Positions 45,292 to 54,711 are shown, counted from the first letter of the stretch. The stretch: 64,000 nt of DNA from Dethiosulfovibrio russensis (GCF_021568855.1 NZ_JAKGUG010000013.1:1-64000); one strand, 5' to 3'. Program-made: numbers and translations. The notes: generated by a model from the letters alone, not told the origin.

Positions 45292-46689
45292 ATGAGTGCA
45301 GACGAGGGATCCTTGGCGATAGTGGTTCTCGCCGCCGGTAAGGGGACGAGGATGAAAAGCGACCTTCCCAAGGTGATGCAGCCGGTTCTCGAAGAACCTA
45401 TGCTGTATCATGTGATGAGGGCGTTGGCTCCTCTGGGGCCCGTTGCCGTCATAGTCGGTCATGGCGGAGATGTCGTCGAGTCTTACCTGGATTCGAACTG
45501 GCCTGATGCCAACGTTCTGTGGCAGAGAGATCAGCTTGGTACCGGACATGCTGTGATGATGGCCAAGGAGTGGCTTTCAGGGTTCGACAGGGTCCTTATA
45601 GTCAACGGCGATATGCCGCTTTTGACGACCGATACAGCAAGACATATATCCGATTCTCACGTAGGAGGATGTTCCTTCGCTACTTTCTCTGCCGAAGATC
45701 CTTCTGGATACGGAAGGGTCTTAAAGGATCCCAGGGTTCGCATAGTGGAGGAAAAGGACTGTTCCGAGGAAGAGAGAGCCGTGACAGAGGTCAATGCCGG
45801 CGTCTATCTGGTGGATGTTCCTCCACTTTTAAAGGGATTGGACGAATTGGGCAGAGACAATTCTCAAGGGGAATATTACCTGGTTGATATATTGGATTCT
45901 TTTCACCGAATGGGACTTCCTGTTTCTGCGATACACGTGGATAGCAGCGACGATGTTATGGGGGTCAACAATCCTGTGGAATTGGCCGAGGTCGGCCGTA
46001 TCCTTCGAGACAGATATCTGAACGGCTGGATGATCGGGGAGGGCGTCAAATGTATAGATCCTTCCTCTGTATGGATAGGCCCTGATGTGGTTTTCAAGGG
46101 TGAGGCAACCATATATCCGAACGTCCAGATTTGGGGAAAGACCGAGATAGGCCGAAACGTAACTGTGGAGAGCTTCTCTGTCTTGAGAGACGTCATAGTG
46201 GGAGATGGATCCAGGATCAACGGTTACGGTCGAATAGAGGATTCCTCCTTGGGTCGACAGGTTAAAGCGGGGCCCTTCTGTTATATTAGACAGAAAGCAG
46301 ACGTTTCCGACGAGGCTTTCGTGGGAAAGTTCGTGGAGGTCAAAAAGAGCTTGATAGGCAAGGGCAGTAAGGTCCCCCATCTATCCTACATGGGAGATGC
46401 TACCCTCGGAGAGAGGGTTAATATAGGAGCAGGAACGATTACCTGCAATTACGACGGCGAAAACAAGCACAAGACCTCCATAGGAGACGACGTTTTCGTC
46501 GGAAGCGATACCATGTTGGTGGCTCCCGTCAAGATCGGGGATAATGCCATGACCGGTGCAGGGTCGGTGATAACGAAGGACGTGCCTGACGGAGCCTTGG
46601 CCATAGGGAGAGCTCGTCAGAGAAACATCGAGGACAGACGGGGTTTGATGAAGAAAAAATCTGGGGGTGGGGATCGTGTCGAACAGTAG
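45292..46689 (+). CDS. glmU: Bifunctional UDP-N-acetylglucosamine pyrophosphorylase / glucosamine-1-phosphate acetyltransferase
   Basis: 465 residues. The uridylyltransferase half (1-230) starts with VLAAGKGTRMKSDLPKVM and has the metal site NGDMPLL. The acetyltransferase half (about 250-455) is a left-handed beta helix of hexapeptide repeats, with GEFVEVKKS-like KFVEVKKSLIG and NIGAGTITCNYDG. It carries out the last two steps to UDP-GlcNAc, after GlmS and GlmM. The ATG is preceded by AAGGTGATGATG. Its end overlaps prs. Confidence 0.98.
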   Translation: MSADEGSLAIVVLAAGKGTRMKSDLPKVMQPVLEEPMLYHVMRALAPLGPVAVIVGHGGDVVESYLDSNWPDANVLWQRDQLGTGHAVMMAKEWLSGFDRVLIVNGDMPLLTTDTARHISDSHVGGCSFATFSAEDPSGYGRVLKDPRVRIVEEKDCSEEERAVTEVNAGVYLVDVPPLLKGLDELGRDNSQGEYYLVDILDSFHRMGLPVSAIHVDSSDDVMGVNNPVELAEVGRILRDRYLNGWMIGEGVKCIDPSSVWIGPDVVFKGEATIYPNVQIWGKTEIGRNVTVESFSVLRDVIVGDGSRINGYGRIEDSSLGRQVKAGPFCYIRQKADVSDEAFVGKFVEVKKSLIGKGSKVPHLSYMGDATLGERVNIGAGTITCNYDGENKHKTSIGDDVFVGSDTMLVAPVKIGDNAMTGAGSVITKDVPDGALAIGRARQRNIEDRRGLMKKKSGGGDRVEQ

Positions 46690-47644
46690 TCGCAAGCTCA
46701 TGATCTTTTCCGGAACGGCCCATAGGGCTTTCGCGGATAAGATTTGCTCCGAGCTCGACGTCCCTCTGTGCAGGGCCAGTCACTTTAGGTTTTCCGACGG
46801 GGAGATAGGCCTTTCCATCGAGGAAAGCGTCCGAGGCGCCGATGTGTTCGTTGTGCAGCCGACGTGTTATCCTGTAAACGAAAACCTTATGGAGCTTCTG
46901 ATAATGGTGGACGCGTTGAAGAGGGCATCTGCCTATAGGATAAACTTGGTCATTCCCTATTTCGGATATGCCAGACAGGACAGAAAAACCAAGGCAAGAG
47001 ACCCCATCTCGGGGAAACTCGTGGCGAACTTGTTGGAGACCGCCGGTGCTCACAGGGTCATCTCTGCGGATCTTCACGCCGGTCAGATCCAGGGTTTTTT
47101 CGATATCCCGGTGGACCATCTGATGGGCGTGCCTCTTTTGGCCTCGTACTTCAAAAAACAGCTTGCCGGGGATCTGGAGGACAGAAAGGTCACGGTAGTA
47201 GCCCCAGACGTAGGCGGGGTCGTGAGGGCCAGAAAGTTCGCAGTTCTGTTGAATTCGGATCTGGCCATAGTCGATAAAAGACGTTCCCACGAGGTGGCCA
47301 ACTACTGTGAGGTTATGGCCGTCATAGGCGATGTCTCCGGTAAGGTCGCTATCTTGGTGGATGATATAATCGATACTGCGGGAACCATCGTCAACGCCGC
47401 CAAGGCATTGAAGGAACGGGGAGCATCTAAGGTGTATTGTTGCGCCACTCACGGAATCCTCTCCGGTCCTGCGGTGGAGCGTCTGGCCTCGGACGAGGTG
47501 GATGGGGTGATCTTGACCGACAGTATCAAGTTGCCGGATGAGAGAAAACTGGATAAAATTACTCAGTTGTCCATAGCGCCTTTGTTTGCCGAAGCTATAC
47601 GTAGGGTACATGTGGACAGTTCGGTGAGCAGTCTTTTCGACTGA
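46676..47644 (+). CDS. prs: Ribose-phosphate pyrophosphokinase
   Basis: 322 residues with IFSGTAHRAFADKI (in place of the usual SGNAHP pattern), FSDGEIGLSIEESVRG, the flexible-loop region PYFGYARQDRK, the PRPP-binding VDDIIDTAGTI and the conserved SADLHAGQIQGFF. GTG at 46676 gives MSNSSRKL and has GGGGG eight bases upstream; GTG at 46667 sits inside that site. It makes PRPP from ribose-5-P and ATP. The glmU-prs-rplY-pth order is common in Gram-positive-like genomes. Confidence 0.95.
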   Translation: MSNSSRKLMIFSGTAHRAFADKICSELDVPLCRASHFRFSDGEIGLSIEESVRGADVFVVQPTCYPVNENLMELLIMVDALKRASAYRINLVIPYFGYARQDRKTKARDPISGKLVANLLETAGAHRVISADLHAGQIQGFFDIPVDHLMGVPLLASYFKKQLAGDLEDRKVTVVAPDVGGVVRARKFAVLLNSDLAIVDKRRSHEVANYCEVMAVIGDVSGKVAILVDDIIDTAGTIVNAAKALKERGASKVYCCATHGILSGPAVERLASDEVDGVILTDSIKLPDERKLDKITQLSIAPLFAEAIRRVHVDSSVSSLFD

Positions 47645-47697
47645 TAATCGATTTTTTTACTATTTGTTGCTTTAAGCAACGTCTGAGGAGGATTTTT

Positions 47698-48318
47698 ATG
47701 GATCTTGTTAGACTTAACCTCGAAAAGAGAGATGCCGTAGGAAAAGAGGCCTGCGGTCGTCTTCGCCGTTCGGGATATATTCCCGCGGTTCTCTACGGTC
47801 CCGACTACAGGGAAGCCGTGTCGGTACAGGTCAAAGCGGAGGATTTTCTGCCCAATATAAGAGGCACCCATTGGAACACGCTCAAGTTCGACGCCGTGCT
47901 GCCTGACGGCTCTTCGGAGATGTGCATCATAAGGGACATGAACAGAAATTACGTCAGCGACGACGTGCTTCACGTCGATTTTTATCAGCTGGTCAAAGGT
48001 CACAAGGTGTCCGTGAAGGTTCCCATCGAGATCGTAGGCAAAGAGACCTGCGCCGGGGTTAAAGCCGGAGGCCTTCTGGAACACCGCGTTCTCGATATCG
48101 AGATAAACGTTCTTCCCAGGGAGATACCGGAGAACGTCGTCTTGAACGTAGAATCCATGAACGTCGGTGACTCGATTACCTTGGCCGATCTCGACCTTCC
48201 TGAGAGCGCCGAGATGGATAAAGATCCTTCCGAGATCGTCGTCGAGGTCGTCCACGGCAAGGCCGCCTCTTCCGAAGAAGTTTCCGAGGAGGAAGAGTCC
48301 GCCGAGGAGATGTCCTAG
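47698..48318 (+). CDS. rplY: 50S ribosomal protein L25 / general stress protein Ctc
   Basis: 206 residues. The N-terminal 5S rRNA-binding domain (1-95) and the C-terminal TL5-type beta domain (96-185) make the long CTC form. A short acidic tail (SEEVSEEEESAEEM) follows. ATG comes after GAGGAGG. A small hairpin (GTTGCT/AGCAAC, 47666-47680) precedes the ribosome binding site. Confidence 0.94.
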   Translation: MDLVRLNLEKRDAVGKEACGRLRRSGYIPAVLYGPDYREAVSVQVKAEDFLPNIRGTHWNTLKFDAVLPDGSSEMCIIRDMNRNYVSDDVLHVDFYQLVKGHKVSVKVPIEIVGKETCAGVKAGGLLEHRVLDIEINVLPREIPENVVLNVESMNVGDSITLADLDLPESAEMDKDPSEIVVEVVHGKAASSEEVSEEEESAEEMS

Positions 48319-48333
48319 CGGCGGCATATAAGT

Positions 48334-48894
48334 TTGAAACTGTTTGTAGGACTGGGGAACCCAGGGCTGAAATACGGCCAGACCAGGCATAATGTCGGCT
48401 GGATGGTCGTGGACAGGTTGGTGGACGAGCTTGTTTTGGGAGCTCCGCAGGAAAAGTTCAAGTCTTACGTATGGGGGCCTGTCCTTATGGACGGAGAGAG
48501 GGTCTTCCTTATGAAGCCCTTGACCTACATGAACGCCAGCGGAGAGGCCATAAGGGATTTTCTCCGATATCATCCTGTGGATCTGGAGGATATCCTGGTC
48601 ATTTACGATGACGTGGCCTTGGATGTCGGACGAATCCGTATCAGAGCGAGAGGGTCTGCCGGTGGACATAACGGCATGAAATCAATCATAGCCTGTCTGG
48701 GTTTCAGCGAAATCCCCAGGCTTAGAATAGGGGTAGGTCCCAAACCGGATAGAATACCCTTGGTCGACTTTGTCTTGGGACGATTTCCCGAGGATCGGAT
48801 TCCCGATCTCCTAAGTTCCCTGGACAGAGCTTGTTCCGCCTGTAGAGAGCTGTGCTCCAATTCGTTGGAACACGTCATGAATAGATTTAATTAA
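48334..48894 (+). CDS. pth: Peptidyl-tRNA hydrolase
   Basis: 186 residues with GLGNPGLKYGQTRHNVGW (catalytic H19), KPLTYMNASGEAI and ARGSAGGHNGMKSI. TTG start 15 bases after rplY, with a weak upstream site; coupling to rplY is likely. It recycles peptidyl-tRNAs dropped from ribosomes. A strong terminator follows. Confidence 0.96.
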   Translation: MKLFVGLGNPGLKYGQTRHNVGWMVVDRLVDELVLGAPQEKFKSYVWGPVLMDGERVFLMKPLTYMNASGEAIRDFLRYHPVDLEDILVIYDDVALDVGRIRIRARGSAGGHNGMKSIIACLGFSEIPRLRIGVGPKPDRIPLVDFVLGRFPEDRIPDLLSSLDRACSACRELCSNSLEHVMNRFN

Positions 48895-48905
48895 TGCGTT
48901 GGATG

Positions 48906-48937
48906 GTGGCGGAATTTTTTATTCCGCCACTTTTTTT
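48906..48937 (+). terminator. Terminator of the glmU-pth operon
   Basis: GTGGCGGAAT (48906-48915) pairs with ATTCCGCCAC (48921-48930) around TTTTT, followed by seven Ts. Confidence 0.93.
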
Positions 48938-48947
48938 AAATGCCTTT

Positions 48948-49102
48948 AGGATGTCTCTAAAAATGCAGACCCTTCGTGAGGTTGTCGCGACTGAGCTTGT
49001 TCTAGGGCATCTCCAAAAACGCTGATCCTCGTAGAGATCGTTCCGACGGAGCGCAGGCGAGGCGACCTCTACGAGGAGATCCGGAAGTTAGTTTTTAGAG
49101 GT
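48948..49102. repeat. Long imperfect palindromic repeat with diverged half-copy
   Basis: The unit at 49004-49102 is an imperfect palindrome: ATCTCCAAAAAC (49009-49020) faces GTTTTTAGAGGT (49091-49102), and CCTCGTAGAG (49027-49036) is perfectly complementary to CTCTACGAGG (49067-49076). A second, diverged left half lies at 48948-48996; it aligns without gaps to 49004-49052 with about 33 of 49 bases equal by eye. No open frame is present. It ends 11 bases before the mfd ribosome binding site. It may be a MITE or REP-like element. Other copies were not seen in the window. Confidence 0.65.
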
Positions 49103-49127
49103 CCCCTTTATCGGGAGGAGGATAGAT

Positions 49128-52100
49128 TTGTTGGATCTTTTTGGCGGCTCGAGATCTTTTTTTTTCCCATTCAAAGGCTCTGTCAGAGCTTGGGTATGTC
49201 GAGAACGGTCGAGTCACCTTACCGTGCTGCTTCCCGATGAGAATCAGGCAGAGGATTTCTATTCCGACGCGAAAATCCTGCTCTCCCGCGAGAAGATATT
49301 CAGGTTGCCCGATATCCCCTTGGAAAAGGGGATCGTCGACGATCCGGCCTCTATGGTCGCAAGAGGTCACGTTCTTCGAAACTGGTCCGAGGGAGGGGGC
49401 ATACTGATCTCCACTCCAGGCGGAATGATTTCTCCCTTTATGGACTCCGAAGGACTTCTCTCCCTAAGAATAGGGGAGTGTGCGGGCAGAGACCGTCTGA
49501 TCTCATGGCTGGATTCATCCGGTTATTCCAGAAGCGATCTGGTATGGAAGCCAGGCGAGTATGCTGTAAGAGGAGGTATCGTCGATTTCTTCGATCCTTC
49601 CTCCCGGATGCCTCTGAGGGTCGTTTTTTTCGACGACGATATAGAGGAGATGCGCCTGTTCTCTCCGGAAAATCAGATGGGTAAATGCAAGGTGGAGGCT
49701 TTCTCGGTCTGGGAGTTGGGGGATCGTATTATCCCATCCGCTGCCTCGTCGGTATCTGAAAAAGGGGATGTCTTCCTTTTCGACCCCCTCCGCTCACAGG
49801 TTAACGCCGATAGTTTCAGGTCCATATGGAACGATCTCTCCGCCAAATGGGCTATCCCGGAGGAACGATGGGATCGCTTTTTAATCGATACTCCGCTTCT
49901 CTACCGTTTCGAATCCGGTCTCGGCGTTCGTCAGAGGAGATTGTCCTTAAGGGAGGTCCCCCGATTTAGAGGACGCATCTCCGAGATGGCGGTTCAGATC
50001 TCTCGTTGGAGAGATCTGGGGTATTCCGTAGCTATCCGAAGTTCGTCCCCTCTTCCGAGCGATTTCGAAGGAATGGACTGGCAGCCCGAGCCTCTTTCCT
50101 CCGGTTTTATAGACGACGAGGAGAAGATGGTCTTTTTGTCCGACGTAGAGATGTACGGAATCAGGCCGGACAGGAGGACGGAAAGACAGGGAACGCCCAA
50201 AGATTGGTCTATACTTTTCGAGACCGGGGATTGGTTGGTTCACGAGGATCACGGTCTTTGTCGTTATGGCGGACTTGAGTCGGTGGAGGGATTCTGGGGA
50301 AGGCAGGAATTCCTAGTTTTGGAGTTCCAGGACAAGAAGAGATTGCTTTTGCCCACCGGGCAGATCTCGAGGATCTCTCCCTACAATGGATCGGTGGACG
50401 AATCGACGGTTCCGGATCGTCTTGGGTCGTCCCGCTGGAGCACTTCTTTGAAAAAAGCGGAGAAGCAAATAGAGAAGGAGGCCAAGGAGCTCCTGGAGCT
50501 CTACGCCAAGAGAAAGATCGCAAAGGGACATGCGTTCTCGTCCGACGGAGAGGCGATGGAGGAGTTTGAGAGGTCGTTCCCCCATGAGGAGACGATAGAC
50601 CAGTTAAAGGCAATATCGGACGTGAAAAAAGATATGGAGGCGCCGAGACCTATGGACCGTCTCGTCGTAGGAGATGTCGGATATGGAAAGACCGAGGTGG
50701 CTCTCAGAGCTGTCTTTAAGGCCGCCATGGACGGATTCCAGGTGTTGGTGTTGGTCCCTACGACCGTCTTAGCTCAACAACATTACATGACGTTCCGCAG
50801 CAGAATGGGACCTTTCCCTCTTAAGGTAGAGCTGCTTTCTCGTTTTGTTTCGCAGAGGAAACAAAACGAAATATTGACGGGCTTGGCGGATGGCTCGGTG
50901 GACGTGGTAATAGGAACCCATAGGCTTTTACAGAACGATCTCAAGATACGGCGCCTAGGGCTTATAGTCGTCGACGAAGAACATCGTTTTGGAGTCGCCC
51001 ATAAAGAGAGGTTCCGTAAAATGAGATCCGGAGTGGACATCCTGACCCTTTCGGCAACGCCGATCCCGAGAACTTTTTCCATGGCGATGAAGGGAATGAG
51101 AGACGTATCGATAATCGAGACACCTCCGGGTAACAGACCGGCCATAATAACGGTGACAGGCGCCTGGGACGACGGACTTGTCCGAAAGGCCCTCGGTAGA
51201 GAGATGGCGAGAGGCGGTCAGGTCTATATGCTTCACAATAGGGTCGGGACCATAGAGGAAAGAGCCGGCTGGGTGAAGAGCCGTTTTCCCGATGTCCGAG
51301 TTGCCTTCGCTCACGGTCGAATGAGAGAAAATGAGCTGGAGGAAACTATGATGGCCTTTTACGACGGGGAGATAGATATCTTGGTCTGCACCACCATAGT
51401 CGAGAGCGGGCTGGACGTCGGAAGAGCCAATACATTGGTGGTGGACGACTCGAGACTGCTCGGACTCGCCCAGATGCACCAGCTGAGGGGGCGGGTCGGT
51501 CGCAGAGATGACACCGCTTATGCCTTTTTTCTCTATCCCTCCGACTGCGTTTTACCTCATTCCACCGCCGAAAGACTCGACGCCATCGGCAGGCTTTCCT
51601 TCCAAGGGGCCGGTTACGAACTGGCCAAGGAAGATCTTCACATCCGTGGCGGGGGCGACTTGCTGGGAATGTCTCAGCACGGCCACAGGGAGAGGGTCGG
51701 ACTTCAGCTATATTACAGAAAGCTGCGAGAAGAAGTAGCTCGCCTGAGAGGGGAGACCGTGAGGGAGACGGAGATGGAGATAAGGATTCCACTCTCTATT
51801 CCTGAAAGCTACATCTCCGTGTCTGCCCTTAGACTGGCCATATATCGTAGAATAGACGAGATAGAAGACGTAGAGGGTCGTGAAAATCTGAGAAACGAGC
51901 TTCTAGACAGATTCGGGCCGATTCCATCCGAGGTAGATCGACTTTTGGATCTTGCGTTGCTCAGGACTATATGTCGAAAGCGGGGTATAATTCGTTGTAT
52001 GCTCTCCGAGGAACGATGTGAGATAACCCCGGGAGAGAATATGGACGTAAGGTTACCGGCTCTATGGATCGAAAAGAAAGACGAAATGATCGGTCCCGGA

Positions 52101-52172
52101 GGTCGATTGGGGATTATATCTTTGCTGGATATCTTGACCGATCGAAAGTCGACTGAAGGAGTGATCTCATGA
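49128..52172 (+). CDS. mfd: Transcription-repair coupling factor Mfd
   Basis: 1014 residues. It has a UvrB-like N-terminal region, the RNA polymerase-interacting domain with VHEDHGLCRYGGLE, and a RecG-like translocase with Walker A GDVGYGKTE (from 515), DEEHRFGV, SATPIPRT and the LRGRVGRRD motif VI, followed by the TRG region. It is about 130 residues shorter than E. coli Mfd, mostly in the N-terminal half. TTG start (49128, or the adjacent 49131) follows GGGAGGAGGA. Mfd displaces stalled RNA polymerase and recruits UvrA. Its stop overlaps mazG. Confidence 0.95.
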   Translation: MLDLFGGSRSFFFPFKGSVRAWVCRERSSHLTVLLPDENQAEDFYSDAKILLSREKIFRLPDIPLEKGIVDDPASMVARGHVLRNWSEGGGILISTPGGMISPFMDSEGLLSLRIGECAGRDRLISWLDSSGYSRSDLVWKPGEYAVRGGIVDFFDPSSRMPLRVVFFDDDIEEMRLFSPENQMGKCKVEAFSVWELGDRIIPSAASSVSEKGDVFLFDPLRSQVNADSFRSIWNDLSAKWAIPEERWDRFLIDTPLLYRFESGLGVRQRRLSLREVPRFRGRISEMAVQISRWRDLGYSVAIRSSSPLPSDFEGMDWQPEPLSSGFIDDEEKMVFLSDVEMYGIRPDRRTERQGTPKDWSILFETGDWLVHEDHGLCRYGGLESVEGFWGRQEFLVLEFQDKKRLLLPTGQISRISPYNGSVDESTVPDRLGSSRWSTSLKKAEKQIEKEAKELLELYAKRKIAKGHAFSSDGEAMEEFERSFPHEETIDQLKAISDVKKDMEAPRPMDRLVVGDVGYGKTEVALRAVFKAAMDGFQVLVLVPTTVLAQQHYMTFRSRMGPFPLKVELLSRFVSQRKQNEILTGLADGSVDVVIGTHRLLQNDLKIRRLGLIVVDEEHRFGVAHKERFRKMRSGVDILTLSATPIPRTFSMAMKGMRDVSIIETPPGNRPAIITVTGAWDDGLVRKALGREMARGGQVYMLHNRVGTIEERAGWVKSRFPDVRVAFAHGRMRENELEETMMAFYDGEIDILVCTTIVESGLDVGRANTLVVDDSRLLGLAQMHQLRGRVGRRDDTAYAFFLYPSDCVLPHSTAERLDAIGRLSFQGAGYELAKEDLHIRGGGDLLGMSQHGHRERVGLQLYYRKLREEVARLRGETVRETEMEIRIPLSIPESYISVSALRLAIYRRIDEIEDVEGRENLRNELLDRFGPIPSEVDRLLDLALLRTICRKRGIIRCMLSEERCEITPGENMDVRLPALWIEKKDEMIGPGGRLGIISLLDILTDRKSTEGVIS

Positions 52173-52996
52173 AAGACGATAGCGGGGCGCTTTTTTCCCA
52201 GTTGAGGGATATCATGAACCGACTGAGAGCCCCCGGGGGCTGTCCTTGGGACAGAAAACAGACCTATGGCTCTCTTCGTCCTCACATCATAGAAGAGGCC
52301 TACGAGCTGGTCGATGCCGTCGACAACGGCGATACAGCGGGGATATGCGAGGAATCAGGTGATCTTTTGCTTCAGGTCGTTTTCATGGGAGTGATAGCGG
52401 AGGAGTCCGGGGATTTCTCCCTGGCGGACATAGTGAGGTCGATATCGGATAAACTGATCCGTAGGCACCCCCACGTCTTCGGCGATGTCGACGTTTCCGA
52501 TAGCGACGAGGTCTTGAGAAACTGGGAACAGATAAAGCTCAATGAAAAGGGCGGTCAGAATAACGGAGCCACGGTCCTGTCGGGGGTCCCCAAAGGACTA
52601 CCTCCGCTTGTAAAGGCTTTCAGGATACAGCAAAAGGCGGCCAGCGTAGGTTTCGACTGGGACCAATCGTCTCAGTCGCCGGTTTTCGATAAGATAGACG
52701 AGGAGATCGAAGAGGTCAAGACGGCCATGGAATCGGAGGACAGGCTTTCCGTGGAGGAGGAGATAGGGGACGTTCTTTTCTCCATAGTGAACCTGGCTCG
52801 TCGGTTAGGGGTGGACCCTCATCTCGCGTTGGAGAGATCGAACAAAAAATTTATCGATCGTTTCGGGAGGATAGAACAGGACCTTCGGGATCGAAATAGG
52901 TCATGGACCGATACCGACCTGGACGAACTCGATTCTCTCTGGGATCGGGCTAAGATGGTCTCTCGGCAGGATGGTGCATGCGATAATCCCATGTGA
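52169..52996 (+). CDS. mazG: Nucleoside triphosphate pyrophosphohydrolase MazG
   Basis: 275 residues with two MazG helical domains. The first has RAPGGCPWDRKQTYGSL and the EExxE metal site (EEAYELVDA). The second has EIEEVKTAME and EEEIGDVLFSIVNLARRL. It hydrolyses (d)NTPs to the monophosphate and pyrophosphate, cleaning the nucleotide pool. ATG overlaps the mfd stop (ATGA). Confidence 0.95.
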   Translation: MKDDSGALFSQLRDIMNRLRAPGGCPWDRKQTYGSLRPHIIEEAYELVDAVDNGDTAGICEESGDLLLQVVFMGVIAEESGDFSLADIVRSISDKLIRRHPHVFGDVDVSDSDEVLRNWEQIKLNEKGGQNNGATVLSGVPKGLPPLVKAFRIQQKAASVGFDWDQSSQSPVFDKIDEEIEEVKTAMESEDRLSVEEEIGDVLFSIVNLARRLGVDPHLALERSNKKFIDRFGRIEQDLRDRNRSWTDTDLDELDSLWDRAKMVSRQDGACDNPM

Positions 52997-53033
52997 TATA
53001 GTGTCCACAGTTACTGGATATGGAGGTAAGGCT

Positions 53034-54446
53034 ATGAGTCAGTCGAAAAACTCTTTCAGGAAAATAGGGATAACCGAGACCGCTTTGAGGGATGCTCACC
53101 AGTCCCTCATGGCGACTAGACTCCGGATCGAGGATATGCTGCCGGTCCTGGAGAAGATGGACCAGGTTGGATATCACTCCCTGGAGGTGTGGGGAGGGGC
53201 CACCTTCGACTCCTGCATGAGATTCCTCAACGAGGACCCTTGGGAACGTCTTAGAGTCCTCAGAAAACATATCAAGAACACGAAGCTTCAGATGCTCCTT
53301 CGTGGACAGAATCTGGTCGGATACAGACATTATGGAGACGATGTCGTAAGGGAATTCGTCAAAAGGGCGGTAGGTAACGGAATCGACATAATGAGGGTCT
53401 TCGATGCCTTGAACGATCTTAGAAACCTTGAGGTTGCGTCCGACCAGGTCAAGAGAGAGGGTGCCCACCTCCAGATGTGTATTTCCTATACCATATCTCC
53501 GGTGCACACGAACGAACTGTTCATCGATATCGCCGGCAAGATGAGGGATATGGGAGCCGATTCGATATGTATCAAGGATATGGCCGGTCTCCTCAGTCCG
53601 GTCGATGCGGATCGTCTGGTAAGAGGGATAAAGAAAGAGACTGAGCTCCCCGTGCAGGTGCACAGTCACTACACCAGTGGATTGGCGTCAATGGCCTATT
53701 ACGCTGCCATAGAGGCCGGTGCGGACGTGGTTGACTGTGCCATATCGCCCTTTTCAATGAGAACCAGTCAGCCCGCTTCAGAGTCCATGGTAGCAGCCTT
53801 ATCCGGAGGTCCCTTCGACACGGGACTCTCCTTGGAGAATATGATTCCTATAGCCGATCATTTCAAGAAACTTCGGTCCAAATACGACGACCTTTTCGTG
53901 AAGCTCGACGGAGCCGATACTAACGTATTGATATATCAGATACCAGGAGGAATGTACTCCAACTTGGTGAACCAGCTTAGGGAGCAATCGGCGGAGCACC
54001 GTTTAGACGATGTTCTCAAAGAGGTGCCGGTGGTCAGGAAGGCTATGGGATATCCTCCGCTGGTGACCCCCACCAGTCAGATAGTCGGTACCCAGGCGAC
54101 ATTGAACGTCCTCGTCGGGGAGAGATGGAAGATCATTCCTAAGGAAGTGAAGAACTACTTTATGGGTTACTACGGGAAGCCTCCCGCAGAGGTCGACCCC
54201 GAGGTCCAGGCGAAGGCCCTCGGAGGGGAGGAACCTATAACCTGCAGGCCGGGAGAGAAGATCGATCCCGAGCTCGACAGGGCCAGGGCCGATATAGCTG
54301 CCTGGATAACCCAGCCGGAAGATGTCCTCAGTTATGTCCTTTTTCCGGCAGTGGCTAAAGACTTCCTCATGAGACAGTATTCTAAACTGAACTTAAGGGA
54401 TATCGGTCTCGACGAGGTCGTCGAAGAGATCGCTTATCCGGTTTAA
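53034..54446 (+). CDS. Biotin-dependent carboxyltransferase alpha subunit without biotinyl domain
   Basis: 470 residues. A TIM-barrel carboxyltransferase domain with TETALRDAHQSLMATR, the metal ligands in VHSHYTSGLA and the carboxylation-site region VVDCAISPFSMRTSQP is followed by the conserved PYC/OADA domain (YPPLVTPTSQIVGTQA). The protein stops there: no C-terminal lipoyl-like biotin domain with an MKM motif. It resembles oxaloacetate decarboxylase alpha or pyruvate carboxylase subunit B. A separate biotin carrier is needed; none is nearby. ATG follows GGAGGTAAG; a longer in-frame start at 52971 overlaps mazG and is not supported. Confidence 0.9.
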   Translation: MSQSKNSFRKIGITETALRDAHQSLMATRLRIEDMLPVLEKMDQVGYHSLEVWGGATFDSCMRFLNEDPWERLRVLRKHIKNTKLQMLLRGQNLVGYRHYGDDVVREFVKRAVGNGIDIMRVFDALNDLRNLEVASDQVKREGAHLQMCISYTISPVHTNELFIDIAGKMRDMGADSICIKDMAGLLSPVDADRLVRGIKKETELPVQVHSHYTSGLASMAYYAAIEAGADVVDCAISPFSMRTSQPASESMVAALSGGPFDTGLSLENMIPIADHFKKLRSKYDDLFVKLDGADTNVLIYQIPGGMYSNLVNQLREQSAEHRLDDVLKEVPVVRKAMGYPPLVTPTSQIVGTQATLNVLVGERWKIIPKEVKNYFMGYYGKPPAEVDPEVQAKALGGEEPITCRPGEKIDPELDRARADIAAWITQPEDVLSYVLFPAVAKDFLMRQYSKLNLRDIGLDEVVEEIAYPV

Positions 54447-54459
54447 TTGGGAGGCTCGA

Positions 54460-54693
54460 ATGAATTTAATAGATAGGATAAACGAAGTAGTTGACAAAAG
54501 CATTCGTCCCGCTCTTCAAAGTCACGGCGGGGATGTCGAGGTCGTGTCCTTCGACGAAGAATCGGGAGTGATCTCCGCCCGTCTTCAGGGAGCCTGCGGT
54601 ACCTGTCCCTTCGCTCAGGAGACCCTCAGGATGCAGGTAGAAGCGGTCTTGAAAAGGGAGATTCCGGAGGTCTCCTCGGTTGTCAGAGCCTAG
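54460..54693 (+). CDS. NifU-like iron-sulfur scaffold domain protein
   Basis: 77 residues, a stand-alone NifU C-terminal domain: RPALQSHGGDVEVVSF followed by GACGTCPFAQETL with the CxxC cluster ligands. Such small proteins carry or transfer 4Fe-4S clusters. ATG follows TTGGGAGG, 13 bases after the carboxyltransferase gene, suggesting one transcript. A client protein cannot be named. Confidence 0.93.
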   Translation: MNLIDRINEVVDKSIRPALQSHGGDVEVVSFDEESGVISARLQGACGTCPFAQETLRMQVEAVLKREIPEVSSVVRA

Positions 54694-54711
54694 CCCCGGT
54701 AGGTTATCCTC

